Origin: Massilia agilis
GTDB taxonomy: Bacteria; Pseudomonadota; Gammaproteobacteria; Burkholderiales; Burkholderiaceae_D
Assembly (NCBI RefSeq): GCF_024756255.1
Contig: NZ_JANUHB010000004.1
Coordinates: forward strand, 248,001-312,000
Reading direction: 5' to 3'
Length of the DNA stretch: 64,000 nucleotides
In this document: positions 33,729-43,148 of the stretch, piece after piece
How positions within the stretch are numbered: position 1 is the first letter of the stretch
Layout of the letters: each line of letters begins with the position of its first letter
The notes under the pieces: generated by a model
Seen by the model: the letters and a program-made list of their open reading frames with translations, nothing else
What the model was told of the DNA's origin: nothing
Databases searched by the model: none
Translations under genes and position numbers: made by a program

Positions 33729-35114
33729 ATGCATATTCACATCCTCGGTATTTGCGGCACCTTCATGGGCGGCCTTGCGGTCCTGGCCAAGGAGGCGGGC
33801 CATCGCGTCACCGGCTGCGACGCCAATGTCTATCCCCCGATGAGCGTGCAGCTCGAATCCCAGGGCATCGAGCTGATCCAGGGCTACAGCCCGGACCAGG
33901 TGTCGCTCAACCCCGACCTGTACGTGATCGGCAATGTGATGACTCGTGGTAATCCGCTGATCGAGGAGATCCTGAACCGCAGCCTGCCCTACGTGTCGGG
34001 CCCGCAGTGGATTGGCGACCATATTCTGCGCAACAAGTGGGTGCTGGCCGTGGCCGGCACGCACGGCAAGACCACGACCACCTCGATGCTGGCCTGGATC
34101 CTGGAAGACGCCGGCTACGCGCCCGGCTTCCTGATCGGCGGCGTGCCGATGAACTTCGGCATCTCGGCGCGATTGGGCGGCGACAAGGAGCCTGGCGCGG
34201 CCCGATCTGACTTCTTCGTCATCGAGGCCGACGAGTACGACACCGCCTTCTTCGACAAGCGCAGCAAGTTCGTGCACTACCACGCCAAGACGGCGGTGCT
34301 GAACAACCTGGAATACGACCACGCCGACATCTTCCCCGACATCGGCGCCATCGAAACCCAATTCCACCACCTGGTGCGCACGGTGCCGGGCGTGGGCCGC
34401 ATCATCGCCAACGGCGACGAGGCGTCGCTCGCGCGCGTGCTCAAGCGCGGCTGCTGGAGCGAGAAGGAGACCTTCGGCGCGTCCGAGGGCGTGAACTGGA
34501 CGCTGGTCGAGCACCCCGGCGGCGCCAGCTTCGACGTTGTGTTCAACGGCGAGAAGCAGGGCACCGTGAAGTGGGACCTGACCGGCAAGCACAACCGCTA
34601 CAACGCGCTGGCCGCGATTGCCGCCGCCCGCAGCGTGGGCGTGCCGCCCGCCCAGGCGGTCGAATCGCTGTCGCGCTTCCAGAACGTCAAGCGGCGCATG
34701 GAAGTGCGCGGCGTCGTCAATGGCGTGACCGTGTACGACGACTTTGCCCACCATCCGACCGCGATCGCCACCACCGTTGGCGGCCTGCGCCAGAAAATTG
34801 GCAGCACCGGCCGCATCCTGGCAGTGCTGGAGCCGCGTTCCAACACCATGAAGCTGGGCGCCATGAAGGACGCGCTGCCGGGCAGCCTGAAGGACGCGGA
34901 CCTGGTGTTCGGCTTTGGCAGCCAGCAGGCACTGGGCTGGTCACTGGGCGATGCGCTCAAGCCGATGGGCGCGATCGCGCACACCTTTGACCAGCTCGAT
35001 TACATGGTGCAGGCGATCGTGGCAGCGGCCCAGCCGGGCGACCACATCCTGGTGATGAGCAATGGCGGCTTTGGCGGCATCCACCAGAAGCTGCTCGAGG
35101 CGCTGGCCAAATGA
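33729..35114 (+). CDS. mpl: UDP-N-acetylmuramate:L-Ala-gamma-D-Glu-meso-DAP ligase
   Basis: 461 residues; recycles the cell-wall tripeptide onto UDP-MurNAc. The Mur-ligase P-loop AGTHGKTTTTSML, the central-domain motif EADEYDTAFFDKRSKF and the C-terminal YDDFAHHPTAI are all present, and the N-terminus MHIHILGICGTFMGG is typical of Mpl rather than MurC. The stop overlaps the following esterase gene by 4 bases. Confidence 0.95.
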   Translation: MHIHILGICGTFMGGLAVLAKEAGHRVTGCDANVYPPMSVQLESQGIELIQGYSPDQVSLNPDLYVIGNVMTRGNPLIEEILNRSLPYVSGPQWIGDHILRNKWVLAVAGTHGKTTTTSMLAWILEDAGYAPGFLIGGVPMNFGISARLGGDKEPGAARSDFFVIEADEYDTAFFDKRSKFVHYHAKTAVLNNLEYDHADIFPDIGAIETQFHHLVRTVPGVGRIIANGDEASLARVLKRGCWSEKETFGASEGVNWTLVEHPGGASFDVVFNGEKQGTVKWDLTGKHNRYNALAAIAAARSVGVPPAQAVESLSRFQNVKRRMEVRGVVNGVTVYDDFAHHPTAIATTVGGLRQKIGSTGRILAVLEPRSNTMKLGAMKDALPGSLKDADLVFGFGSQQALGWSLGDALKPMGAIAHTFDQLDYMVQAIVAAAQPGDHILVMSNGGFGGIHQKLLEALAK

Positions 35115-35689
35115 TTCTGTACCTGCACGGATTCCGATCCTCGCCGCGCTCGTTCAAGGCGCGGGTGGTGTTCGAGCAGATGAAGGCGGCGGGCCGGGCG
35201 GATGAGCTGATCTGCCCCCAGCTCCCTGCTTCGCCTGGCGCGGCCATGGAGCTGGTGCTCAAGCTGGTCGAGCGCTACCCGGCGGACGAACTGGCCATCA
35301 TCGGCTCGTCGCTGGGCGGGTTCTATGCCACCTGGCTGGCCGAACGCCTGGGCTGCCGCGCCGTGCTGCTCAACCCGGCAGTCGATCCGCTCAAGGACCT
35401 GGAAAAGCACGTCGGCGTGACCACGGCCTGGCATTCGGACGAGCCGTTCGAATTCAAGCAGGAATATATTGGCGAGCTTGCCGCCTTGCGCGTGGCGCAC
35501 ATCACGCGCCCGGAACGCTATTTCCTGCTGGCCGCCACCGGCGACGAGGTGCTGGACTACCGCGACATGGTGCGCCACTATGCAGGCGCGCGCCAGCACG
35601 TGATCGAAGGCAGCAACCATGCGATCCCGGAATTTCCGCAGTATGTGGACGAGGTGCTCGCGTTCTGCGGCAAGAAAGCGCTGCAGTGA
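35111..35689 (+). CDS. YqiA-type alpha/beta-hydrolase esterase
   Basis: 192 residues. Starts MILYLHGFRSSPRS (oxyanion region), nucleophile Ser in IGSSLGGFYA, acidic residue in TGDEVLDY and catalytic His in GSNHAIPEF: a complete Ser-Asp-His triad of the UPF0227/YqiA esterases. The physiological substrate is unknown. It overlaps mpl (ATGA) and ubiC (GTGA). Confidence 0.88.
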   Translation: MILYLHGFRSSPRSFKARVVFEQMKAAGRADELICPQLPASPGAAMELVLKLVERYPADELAIIGSSLGGFYATWLAERLGCRAVLLNPAVDPLKDLEKHVGVTTAWHSDEPFEFKQEYIGELAALRVAHITRPERYFLLAATGDEVLDYRDMVRHYAGARQHVIEGSNHAIPEFPQYVDEVLAFCGKKALQ

Positions 35690-36270
35690 GGACCGCATCG
35701 CTGCGCCAGGCGCGCTGGCTGCCGCACGCGAATGGCGTGCAGGCGAGCGCGCGCATGCGCGACTGGCTGGTCACACCCGGTTCGCTGACGGCGCGGCTGG
35801 TCGCATCGAGCAGCCACTTCCGGGTGCAGCGCCTGCGCCAGGCCGGCGCCATCTGCCTGCCCGACGAAGCGCTTGCGATCGGCATGCGCCGCCCCGGCCG
35901 CGTGTTGGAACGCGAGGTGCTGCTGCGCTGTGACGGCGAGCCTGTGGTGTTCGCGCACACGGTCGTGACCGCATCGAGCACCGCCACCGACTGGCCGCTG
36001 TTTTCCGCCCTGGGCGAACGGTCGCTCGGCACGACACTGTTTTACGATCCGCTGGTCAAACGAGGCCAGCTTGAATTCGCGCGCATCCGCGCTGGCCACC
36101 CGCTGCTCGTGCGTGCCAACGCCGCGCTGGGCGGCACCTTGCGCGACCAGGTTTACTACGCGCGGCGCTGTGTCTACCGCCGCCATCAAGGCCTGCTGCT
36201 GGTCACGGAGGTATTCTTGCCCCCTGTGCTGAACCTGCCAGCGGCCGAACCCAACACCAAACGACGATAA
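35686..36270 (+). CDS. ubiC: Chorismate lyase
   Basis: 194 residues; converts chorismate to 4-hydroxybenzoate and pyruvate, the first step of ubiquinone synthesis. Typical features are the MRDWLVTPGSLTARL block, RxxEVLLRCDGEPVVFAHTV and the end segment RCVYRRHQGLLLVTEVFLP with the catalytic Glu. The GTG start at 35686 overlaps the previous stop. The N-terminal extension (about 20 residues) is slightly longer than in E. coli. Confidence 0.9.
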   Translation: MRTASLRQARWLPHANGVQASARMRDWLVTPGSLTARLVASSSHFRVQRLRQAGAICLPDEALAIGMRRPGRVLEREVLLRCDGEPVVFAHTVVTASSTATDWPLFSALGERSLGTTLFYDPLVKRGQLEFARIRAGHPLLVRANAALGGTLRDQVYYARRCVYRRHQGLLLVTEVFLPPVLNLPAAEPNTKRR

Positions 36271-36272
36271 CG

Positions 36273-38330
36273 ATGAACCTATTTTTCGAAGAATCGGGAG
36301 ACTTCAAGGTCGGCGCCGTGCTGCAGCAGCAGGGCGAGGCCTACCAGGTCGAAATGCCAAGCGGTAAGCGCACCAAGGTCAAGGCCAAGGATGTGCTGCT
36401 GCAGTTCGACAAGCCGTCGCCGGCCGAACTGCTGGACCAGGCCAAGGCGATCGCCGCCGACGTCGACCTCGAATTCCTCTGGGAAGTGGCAGGACAGGAA
36501 GAATTCGGCTTTGCCGAGCTGGGCGCCGAGTACTTTGGCCATGCGCCGCTGCCGCCCGAGGCGGCCGGGCTGGTGCTGGCGCTGCACGGCGCGCCGATCT
36601 ATTTCTACAAGAAGGGCCGCGGACGCTACAAGGCGGCGCCGGAACAGTCGCTGCGCGCGGCGCTGGCCGGCATCGAGCGCAAGAAGCAGCAGGCCATCGT
36701 GCAGGCTGGCTACGTCGAGGAACTGAAGGCCGGCAAGCTGCCCGAGTCGATGAAGCCGCAGGTCCACCAACTGCTGTTCAAGCCGGACAAGAACACGATC
36801 GAATACAAGGCGCTGGAAACGGCCGCCGAGGAACTGCAGACCACGCCGGCACGCCTGATGCTGGCCACCGGCGGCATCGACTCGCCCAAGAACCTGCACA
36901 TGTCGCGCTTCCTGTTCGAGAACTTCCCGCGCGGCGCCGGCTTCCCGCAGGTGGCCGTGCCGGCCGCTCCTGCCGACCTGCCGCTGGCCGAGGTGGAGGC
37001 CTTCTCGATCGACGACGTGACCACCACCGAAATCGACGATGCGCTCTCGGTGCGCCATCTGGACGATGGCACTGTGGTGGTGGGCATCCACATCGCCGCG
37101 CCGGGCCTGGGCATCAAGCCGGACGACGCCATCGACAAGATCGCGCGCGCCCGCATGTCCACCGTGTACATGCCCGGCGACAAGATCACGATGCTGCCGG
37201 ACGAGGTCGTGGAAGCGTTCACGCTGGCCGAAGGCAACAACTGCCCGGCGCTGTCGCTGTACGCCACGCTCAACCCGGCCGACTGGTCGGTGATCTCGAC
37301 CACCACCCGCGCCGAGCGCGTGCCGATCAAGAGCAACCTGCGCCACAACGACCTGGACGACGTGGTCAACGAACAGACGCTGGAGTCGGGCGAGGGCGAC
37401 TACCCGCACAAGACCGAGCTGGCGCTGCTGTGGAAATGGGCGCTGCAGCTGGAAGCGGGCCGCATGAAAAAGCGCGAGGCGTTCGGCCTGAAGCCCGAGC
37501 AGGCCAACCGCGTGGACTTCAACTTCTACGTCGAGGACGACGTGGTCACCATCGTGCGCCGCAAGCGTGGCGCGCCGCTGGACAAGATCGTGGCCGAGCT
37601 GATGATCTTCGCCAACAGCACCTGGGGCAAGCTGCTGCACGACTCTGGCGTGCCGGGCATCTACCGTTCGCAGGGCGCCGGCAGCGGCGCGGGCTGGAAC
37701 GCCAAGATGCAGGTGCGCATGGTCACCCACGCGGCCCCGCACCAGGGGCTGGGCGTGGACCAGTACGCTTGGAGCACCTCGCCGCTGCGCCGCTACACCG
37801 ACCTGGTCAACCAGTGGCAGATCCTGGCCTGTGCCGAGCACGGCGTGACCGCGCCGCTGGTGGCGCCGTTCAAGCCGCGCGACGCGACGCTGTTCTCGAT
37901 CGTGTCGGCGTTCGACGCCGCGTATGCCGCCTACAACGACTTCCAGCAGAACATGGAGCGCTACTGGTGCCTGCGCTGGCTGGCGCAGGAAAATGCCAAG
38001 GTGGTGGACGCGGTGGTGCTCAAGGAGGAGGTGCTGCGCCTGGTCGAGATTCCGCTCATCATCCGCCTGCCGGGCATGCCACAGACGGCGCGCGGCGCGC
38101 AGGTGCGGCTGGACATCATCCGCTGGGATGAGGTGGACCTGTCGCTGGAAGCGCGCCTGCTCGAAGTGGCGGGCGTGGCCGACGAGGCCGACATCGCGTT
38201 CGACGAGGAAGAGGATACCGGCCAGGCCGCCGCCGAAGAGGCAGCCGAGGCCGAAGGCGTGGTGGCCGTGATCGAGCCGGAGATTCCGGCCGAGCCCGTG
38301 GCCGAACCGGCATCCGAACCGTCGAAGTGA
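36273..38330 (+). CDS. RNase II/VacB-type 3'-5' exoribonuclease
   Basis: 685 residues with an RNB domain: the metal-binding Asp cluster lies in IDDVTTTEIDDALSV (about 246-260), followed by GIHIAAPG and the late motif YAWSTSPLRRYTDLVN. N- and C-terminal parts are shorter than in RNase R and lack an obvious S1 tail. The last about 50 residues are very acidic (EEDTGQAAAEEAAEAE). It probably degrades single-stranded RNA processively. It starts 2 bases after ubiC ends. Confidence 0.9.
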   Translation: MNLFFEESGDFKVGAVLQQQGEAYQVEMPSGKRTKVKAKDVLLQFDKPSPAELLDQAKAIAADVDLEFLWEVAGQEEFGFAELGAEYFGHAPLPPEAAGLVLALHGAPIYFYKKGRGRYKAAPEQSLRAALAGIERKKQQAIVQAGYVEELKAGKLPESMKPQVHQLLFKPDKNTIEYKALETAAEELQTTPARLMLATGGIDSPKNLHMSRFLFENFPRGAGFPQVAVPAAPADLPLAEVEAFSIDDVTTTEIDDALSVRHLDDGTVVVGIHIAAPGLGIKPDDAIDKIARARMSTVYMPGDKITMLPDEVVEAFTLAEGNNCPALSLYATLNPADWSVISTTTRAERVPIKSNLRHNDLDDVVNEQTLESGEGDYPHKTELALLWKWALQLEAGRMKKREAFGLKPEQANRVDFNFYVEDDVVTIVRRKRGAPLDKIVAELMIFANSTWGKLLHDSGVPGIYRSQGAGSGAGWNAKMQVRMVTHAAPHQGLGVDQYAWSTSPLRRYTDLVNQWQILACAEHGVTAPLVAPFKPRDATLFSIVSAFDAAYAAYNDFQQNMERYWCLRWLAQENAKVVDAVVLKEEVLRLVEIPLIIRLPGMPQTARGAQVRLDIIRWDEVDLSLEARLLEVAGVADEADIAFDEEEDTGQAAAEEAAEAEGVVAVIEPEIPAEPVAEPASEPSK

Positions 38331-38345
38331 CCCCACGATCAACCA

Positions 38346-38457
38346 ACGTCGTCCCCGCGGAGGCGGGGACCCATGCCGAGCATCCTGCCCAGCGGCTTAA
38401 CGCGTAGGCAGCGTTAGCGCAAACTCAGCATGGGTCCCCGCCTGCGCGGGGACGACG
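38346..38457. repeat. REP-like inverted-repeat pair
   Basis: Left unit acgtcgtccccgcggaggcg then gggacccatg; right unit catgggtccccgcctgcgcg then gggacgacg. It is the same pair organisation as at 6335-6416 but with a longer centre that holds a small extra hairpin (TAACGC/GCGTTA). Confidence 0.85.
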
Positions 38458-38525
38458 GTTTTGAGTCGGGAGGCGAAAGAACGCGATCGAGTCGCCTGCC
38501 GCCCACCACACCACCTCCGCTGCAC

Positions 38526-38531
38526 GGTAGA
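38526..38531 (+). promoter_or_regulatory. Candidate -10 element for the TonB-like gene
   Basis: TAGAAT, about 45 bases before the proposed TTG start. No convincing -35. Confidence 0.3.
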
Positions 38532-38574
38532 ATCAGAGAATTCCCAGCATCAACAGCCATCCGGCGCACCCTCG

Positions 38575-39465
38575 TTGAATCTTACGCAACACAACCGCCC
38601 CTTGATGATCGCCATCACCGTTTCGGTGCTGGCGCACGCGCTGCTGCTGGCGGTGCGCTTTGCCGCGCCCGACGCGTTCCGGTTGGCGCCCGCCGATCCG
38701 GGGCTGGAAGTCATCCTGGTCAACGCCAAGCATGCCAATGCGCCATCCAAACCGGACGCGCTGGCCCAGGCCAACCTGGACGGCGGCGGCATGACCGAGC
38801 AGGGCCGCAGCAAGTCGCCGCTGCCCGACCTGCGCCGGGTCGAGAACGGCGACAGCCTGAAGGCGGTGCAGCGCCGCATCGCCGAGCTGGAAGAAGTGCA
38901 GCGCAATGTGCTGGCGCGCGCGCAAAAGTCCACCTACAGCGCCACGCCGGTCACGGAAAAGGACAAGCCCGACCCGAACCGCGTTGGCGCGGACATGATC
39001 GAAACCAGCAAGGCGATCTCGCGCGCCACCGCCGAAATCGCGGACCGCATCGAGGACCAGAACCGGCGCCCGAAGAAGACCTTCATCGGCCCGTCCACGC
39101 GTGAGGTGGGCTATGCGATGTATTACAAGCAGATGCAAAAGCGGGTCGAGGAAGTCGGCACCCTGAACTTCCCGCAGCAGAACGGGCGCAAGCTGTACGG
39201 CGACCTGGTGATGACGATTCCCGTGTTCCAGGATGGCACGCTGTACACGAAGGAGGGCGGGCCGCGCGTCGAAAAAAGCTCGGGGAACCCGGCGCTGGAC
39301 AAGGCGGCGCTGGCGATCGTGCGCCGCGCCGCGCCGTTCGGCAAATTCCCGCGCAACATGCGCAGCACCGGGCGCAACGACGTGTGGGTGGTCGTCACCC
39401 GGTTCAGGTTCACCCACCAGCAAAAGCTGGAAGCAGATGCAGCAGTGAAGGAAGCAGGAGCATGA
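38575..39465 (+). CDS. TonB-like energy-transducer protein
   Basis: About 296 residues. One N-terminal membrane helix (MIAITVSVLAHALLLAVRF) is followed by a periplasmic stem with a predicted coiled coil (LKAVQRRIAELEEVQRNVLAR) and a C-terminal TonB-like domain (LYGDLVMTIPVFQDGTLY, ALDKAALAIVRRAAPFGKFP). There is no Pro-rich X-Pro stem, unlike classical TonB. The start is uncertain: the TTG at 38575 gives a positive N-terminus before the helix, while an ATG at 38605 would leave the helix at the extreme end. It overlaps aroE (ATGA). Confidence 0.8.
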   Translation: MNLTQHNRPLMIAITVSVLAHALLLAVRFAAPDAFRLAPADPGLEVILVNAKHANAPSKPDALAQANLDGGGMTEQGRSKSPLPDLRRVENGDSLKAVQRRIAELEEVQRNVLARAQKSTYSATPVTEKDKPDPNRVGADMIETSKAISRATAEIADRIEDQNRRPKKTFIGPSTREVGYAMYYKQMQKRVEEVGTLNFPQQNGRKLYGDLVMTIPVFQDGTLYTKEGGPRVEKSSGNPALDKAALAIVRRAAPFGKFPRNMRSTGRNDVWVVVTRFRFTHQQKLEADAAVKEAGA

Positions 39466-40283
39466 CCGATAAGTACTGCGTGATCGGCAACCCGATCGCG
39501 CAAAGCCGTTCCCCCGAAATCCATGCCGTGTTCGCGGCGCAGACCGGCCAGGACATCTCGTACGAGCGCTGCCTGGCACCCATCGATGGCTTTGCCGACA
39601 CCATCCGGCAGCTGGTGGCCGCGGGCTACAAGGGCTCCAACGTCACCGTCCCATTCAAGCTGGAAGCGGCGCGCATTGCCACCAGGCTGACCGAGCGCGC
39701 CCGCGCCGCCGGGGCGGTGAACACGCTGGCCTACCGCGATGGCGAGATCGTCGGCGACAACACCGACGGCGCCGGCCTGGTGGCCGACATCGTGCGCAAC
39801 GCGGGGGTAGCGCTGGCCGGCAAGCGCGTGCTGATGCTGGGCGCCGGCGGCGCCGCCCGCGGCGTCATGCTGCCGATCCTGGCAGAAGGCCCGCGCGCGC
39901 TGGTGGTTGCCAACCGCACCCGCGCCACCGCCGACGAACTGGTGGCGCAATTTGCCAGCCTGGCCGGCGGCTGCAGCCTGTCGGCCTGCAATTTCGAGGA
40001 CATCGCCGCACCGTTCGACGTGGTCATCAACGCTACCTCGGCCAGCCTGGGGGGCACCATCCCGCCCATCCCTGCCGTTACTTTTTGCCAAGATACCCTG
40101 GCTTTCGATATGATGTACGCGAAAAACCCGACCGTATTCATGGAATTCGCGGCCGCGCACGGCGCCACCACCCGCGACGGCCTTGGCATGCTGGTCGAGC
40201 AGGCGGCCGAAGCGTTCACGGTCTGGCGCGGCGTTCGTCCTGAAACACAACAACTCCTGAAAGACATGCGCAGCAAACTATGA
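39462..40283 (+). CDS. aroE: Shikimate dehydrogenase
   Basis: 273 residues; NADPH-dependent reduction of 3-dehydroshikimate. The shikimate site GNPIAQSRSP, the catalytic Lys in NVTVPFKLEA, NTDGAGL and the nucleotide-binding GAGGAARGV are intact. AGGAG precedes the ATG at 39462, which overlaps the TonB-like stop; mtgA overlaps its own stop. Confidence 0.96.
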   Translation: MTDKYCVIGNPIAQSRSPEIHAVFAAQTGQDISYERCLAPIDGFADTIRQLVAAGYKGSNVTVPFKLEAARIATRLTERARAAGAVNTLAYRDGEIVGDNTDGAGLVADIVRNAGVALAGKRVLMLGAGGAARGVMLPILAEGPRALVVANRTRATADELVAQFASLAGGCSLSACNFEDIAAPFDVVINATSASLGGTIPPIPAVTFCQDTLAFDMMYAKNPTVFMEFAAAHGATTRDGLGMLVEQAAEAFTVWRGVRPETQQLLKDMRSKL

Positions 40284-41002
40284 CAAAAGCACGCAAGGCC
40301 GCCCCGGGCAAGCCAGGACGGCGCTGGGTGAAGTGGATCTTCCTGGGCCCTCTCCTGGCCGTGCTGCTGTTGCAGTTGTATTTCTTCGCACAGATCTGCT
40401 GGTGGACCCAGTTCAATCCCTCGTCCACCAGCATGCAACGCGCGCAACTGGCCGAGCTGCGCAAGATCAATCCCAACGCAAAGCTGGAAAAGCAGTGGGT
40501 GCCGTACAACCGCATCTCCAACAACCTCAAACGCGCCGTGATCGCGTCCGAAGACGCCAACTTCACCGAGCATGATGGCGTGGACTGGGACGCGCTCGAG
40601 AAGGCCTACGAGAAGAACAACAAGCGCCACAAGGTGGTGGGCGGCGGCTCCACCATCACCCAGCAACTGGCCAAGAACCTGTTCCTGTCGGGCTGGCGCA
40701 GCTACCTGCGCAAAGGGCAGGAGCTGGTCATCGCCTACATGCTCGAGGCGGTGATGAGCAAGGAGCGCATCCTCGAGATCTACCTGAACTCGGTCGAGTT
40801 CGGCCAGGGCGTGTTCGGGGCCGAGGCGGCGGCGCGCCACTACTTCCACACCACGGCAGCCAACCTGAGCCCGGCCCAGGCCGCGCGGCTGGCGGTGATG
40901 CTGCCCAACCCGCGCTACTACGACAAGCACCGCGACACCAATTACCTGGCGCGGCGCACCGGCATCATCCAGCGCAGGATGAATTTCGCCGACCTGCCCT
41001 AA
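40280..41002 (+). CDS. mtgA: Monofunctional peptidoglycan glycosyltransferase
   Basis: 240 residues; polymerises lipid II into glycan strands. It has one N-terminal membrane anchor (IFLGPLLAVLLLQLYFF). The GT51 signature is present: catalytic Glu in IASEDANFTEHDGVD, GGSTITQQLAKNLFL, and KERILEIYLNSVEFGQGVFG. It is coupled to aroE by an ATGA overlap, the common betaproteobacterial order aroE-mtgA. Confidence 0.95.
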   Translation: MTKARKAAPGKPGRRWVKWIFLGPLLAVLLLQLYFFAQICWWTQFNPSSTSMQRAQLAELRKINPNAKLEKQWVPYNRISNNLKRAVIASEDANFTEHDGVDWDALEKAYEKNNKRHKVVGGGSTITQQLAKNLFLSGWRSYLRKGQELVIAYMLEAVMSKERILEIYLNSVEFGQGVFGAEAAARHYFHTTAANLSPAQAARLAVMLPNPRYYDKHRDTNYLARRTGIIQRRMNFADLP

Positions 41003-41022
41003 CCATCAACCAGGAGCACAGC

Positions 41023-41415
41023 ATGCCCGACCGTCAGCGCGGCCTCAGTCTGGTAGCAGTTGTCATCATGGCGGGCTTGCTGGCGCTGGCGGCGATGGCG
41101 GCCTTGTTCTCGATGCGCTACGAGCGCAACCTGTTCGCCGAGACCTGGGCCAGGGCGGCCGGCAGCGTGCCACAGCAGGCGCTGGATGCGGCGCGGGGCG
41201 CCACCGCGCAGCCGGTGGCGCTGCGCAAGTGCGTGATCGACGGCAAGACCGTGGTGTCGAATACCGATTGTAAGGACGATAACAAGAGCAGCCGGACCAT
41301 CGAGATCCATGACAGCCACGGCATCGAGGCGCCCAAGCCGCCTGTCGCGCCTGAGAAGGGCGAGCCGACCTCCAACCCGGCGATCGACAAAATGATCGAA
41401 AAACAGCTCCGCTGA
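41023..41415 (+). CDS. Membrane-anchored DUF4124-like protein
   Basis: 130 residues. One N-terminal transmembrane helix (LVAVVIMAGLLALAAMAALF) and a short periplasmic domain with KCVIDGKTVVSNTDC, the paired-Cys pattern of DUF4124 proteins. Function unknown. CAGGAG lies 5 bases before the ATG, 20 bases downstream of mtgA, so it is likely the last gene of that operon. Confidence 0.75.
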   Translation: MPDRQRGLSLVAVVIMAGLLALAAMAALFSMRYERNLFAETWARAAGSVPQQALDAARGATAQPVALRKCVIDGKTVVSNTDCKDDNKSSRTIEIHDSHGIEAPKPPVAPEKGEPTSNPAIDKMIEKQLR

Positions 41416-41500
41416 CGGCGAAAATGTTGTTTCGGGGTGGCCGGCCTCAAGGCTTACGTATACACTTGCGCTGTTTCGCAACCGGCCGAGAAAAGCGCGC

Positions 41501-42466
41501 ATGATCAATGTATTTGTCCTCCAAAATGGCCGACTGAACCAGGTTCCGATCGCATCGCGCGAGGACCTCGAGAACGTCGCGCCGGTGTGGGTCGACCTGA
41601 CCGACCCGACCGACGACGAGCGTGCCTGGGTCAAGGCCATTTACGGCGTGATTTTGCCGGGCGAGGACGAAGTGTCGGACATCGAGGCGTCCGCGCGCTA
41701 CTACGAGGCCGAGAACGGTGACCTGCACCTGCGCACCGACTTCCTGCTCGAGGAGGACGACGGCCCCTCGCGCGTGGTGACGGTGGCCTTCATCCTGGCG
41801 CGCAAGATGCTGTTCTCCGTGCACACCGACGACCTGCCGGTGTTTCGCCTGGTGCGCCTGCGCGCGCGCTCGCGCCCGGGGTCGATCGAGGACTACATGG
41901 ACGTGCTGCTCGACCTGTACGCGACCGACGCCGAGTACTCGGCCGACGCGCTCGAGGGCATCTACGAAAGCCTGGAGCAGGTGAGCCAGCGCGTGCTGCA
42001 GAAGGAATTCACCGACCAGGACGCGGCCGCCGCGCTGAACGCGATCGCGCAGGAGGAAGACCTGAACGGCCGGATCCGCCGCAACATGATGGACACGCGG
42101 CGCGCGGTCAGCTTCCTGATGCGCGGGCGGCTGCTGAACTCGGACCAGTTCGAGGAAGCGCGCCAGATCCTGCGTGACATCGAATCGCTGGACGGGCACA
42201 CGTCCTTCCTGTTCGACAAGATCAACTTCCTGATGGACGCCACCGTCGGCTTCATCAACATCAACCAGAACAAGATCATCAAGATCTTCTCGGTCGCGTC
42301 GGTGGCGTTCCTGCCGCCGACCCTGATCGCCAGCGTGTACGGCATGAACTTCAAGAACCTGCCGGAACTGGAGTGGACCTACGGCTACCCGTGGGCATGG
42401 GCGCTGATGATCGCCAGTGCGATCGCGCCGTTCTGGTATTTCAGGAAGCGCGGCTGGCTCAAATGA
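41501..42466 (+). CDS. corA: CorA magnesium/cobalt transporter
   Basis: 321 residues. The cytoplasmic N-terminal domain is followed by two C-terminal membrane helices, with the selectivity signature YGMNF (GMN) at the end of the first. It is expected to form a homopentameric Mg2+ channel in the inner membrane. A second ATG lies 2 codons downstream (41507), so the exact start is open. It is followed by an inverted repeat at 42498. Confidence 0.94.
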   Translation: MINVFVLQNGRLNQVPIASREDLENVAPVWVDLTDPTDDERAWVKAIYGVILPGEDEVSDIEASARYYEAENGDLHLRTDFLLEEDDGPSRVVTVAFILARKMLFSVHTDDLPVFRLVRLRARSRPGSIEDYMDVLLDLYATDAEYSADALEGIYESLEQVSQRVLQKEFTDQDAAAALNAIAQEEDLNGRIRRNMMDTRRAVSFLMRGRLLNSDQFEEARQILRDIESLDGHTSFLFDKINFLMDATVGFININQNKIIKIFSVASVAFLPPTLIASVYGMNFKNLPELEWTYGYPWAWALMIASAIAPFWYFRKRGWLK

Positions 42467-42497
42467 TTGCGGGCGGGCTGGGCTCGCACCGCAACCC

Positions 42498-42576
42498 GTA
42501 GGGTGGGCACTTGTGCCCACGCGTACGCAGCCTGGCCGCCAGCGATGAACCGCGTGGGCTCAAGAGCCCACCCTAC
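42498..42576. repeat. Inverted repeat, GTAGGGTGGGC family
   Basis: Outer arms GTAGGGTGGGC and GCCCACCCTAC, inner units GGGCACTTGTGCCC and GGGCTCAAGAGCCC, each a small palindrome. Convergent genes (corA and the oxidase-like gene) end on both sides, so it may act as a shared transcript end. Confidence 0.82.
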
Positions 42577-42580
42577 CGAA

Positions 42581-43030
42581 TCAATCCTTGCCCAGGTTCA
42601 GGAACAGGTTCAGCGCGAACGCCGCCACGCCAGCCGCCGCCAGGATCTCCGACAGCGCCAGCACCGGCTCGACCGCGTGGTTGCCCAGCAGGACCATGCT
42701 GAGCGCGACCACCATCACCGGCATCGAGATGTTGGCCAGCCAGAAGTGAACCTTGGCCAGGCGGCTGCCGCCTGCGGCCGGGAACACGGTGTACACCAGG
42801 CCGGCCAGCGCCATCGTGGCCCAGCCCAGCAGGTTGACGTGGGCGTGCACCGGCATCAGCGTGAAGTTGCGGCTGGCGCCCATGGCAATGCCCATGACGA
42901 CGCCAAGCACCAGGTACAGGATCGCCAGTTTCAGCCAGATGACGCCGGCGAGCGAGAACCGGGCGGCGGCCGGTTGGGTGGTGGTGTGCGGCATCGGGAT
43001 CGCCGATGCGGTGTGTGCGCTGGTTTGCAT
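42581..43030 (-). CDS. Small haem-copper oxidase subunit I-like membrane protein
   Basis: 149 residues with four hydrophobic helices. The second begins MPVHAHVNLLGWATMALAG, with the H-x-H and Gly pattern of the low-spin haem ligand helix of cytochrome oxidase subunit I. The rest of subunit I (copper and high-spin haem ligands) is absent, so it cannot be an oxidase. It may bind haem or act in assembly or NO sensing (inference). It stands alone, without oxidase genes nearby. Confidence 0.68.
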   Translation of the reverse strand: MQTSAHTASAIPMPHTTTQPAAARFSLAGVIWLKLAILYLVLGVVMGIAMGASRNFTLMPVHAHVNLLGWATMALAGLVYTVFPAAGGSRLAKVHFWLANISMPVMVVALSMVLLGNHAVEPVLALSEILAAAGVAAFALNLFLNLGKD

Positions 43031-43148
43031 GGTGTGCTCCTTGAAAGCGTGATCGGGTTGGGAAAGGCACGCATTCTAGGGACGCACGTCCCCCGAAATC
43101 TCACCGATTGTTCGCTTAAGGTTTTTTTAGGGTTTGCTGAGCGAAGTT

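Noticed and set aside
36279..38342. 687-codon minus-strand open frame opposite the RNase II-like gene
   Set aside because: Antisense to a gene with intact RNB motifs; no independent support.
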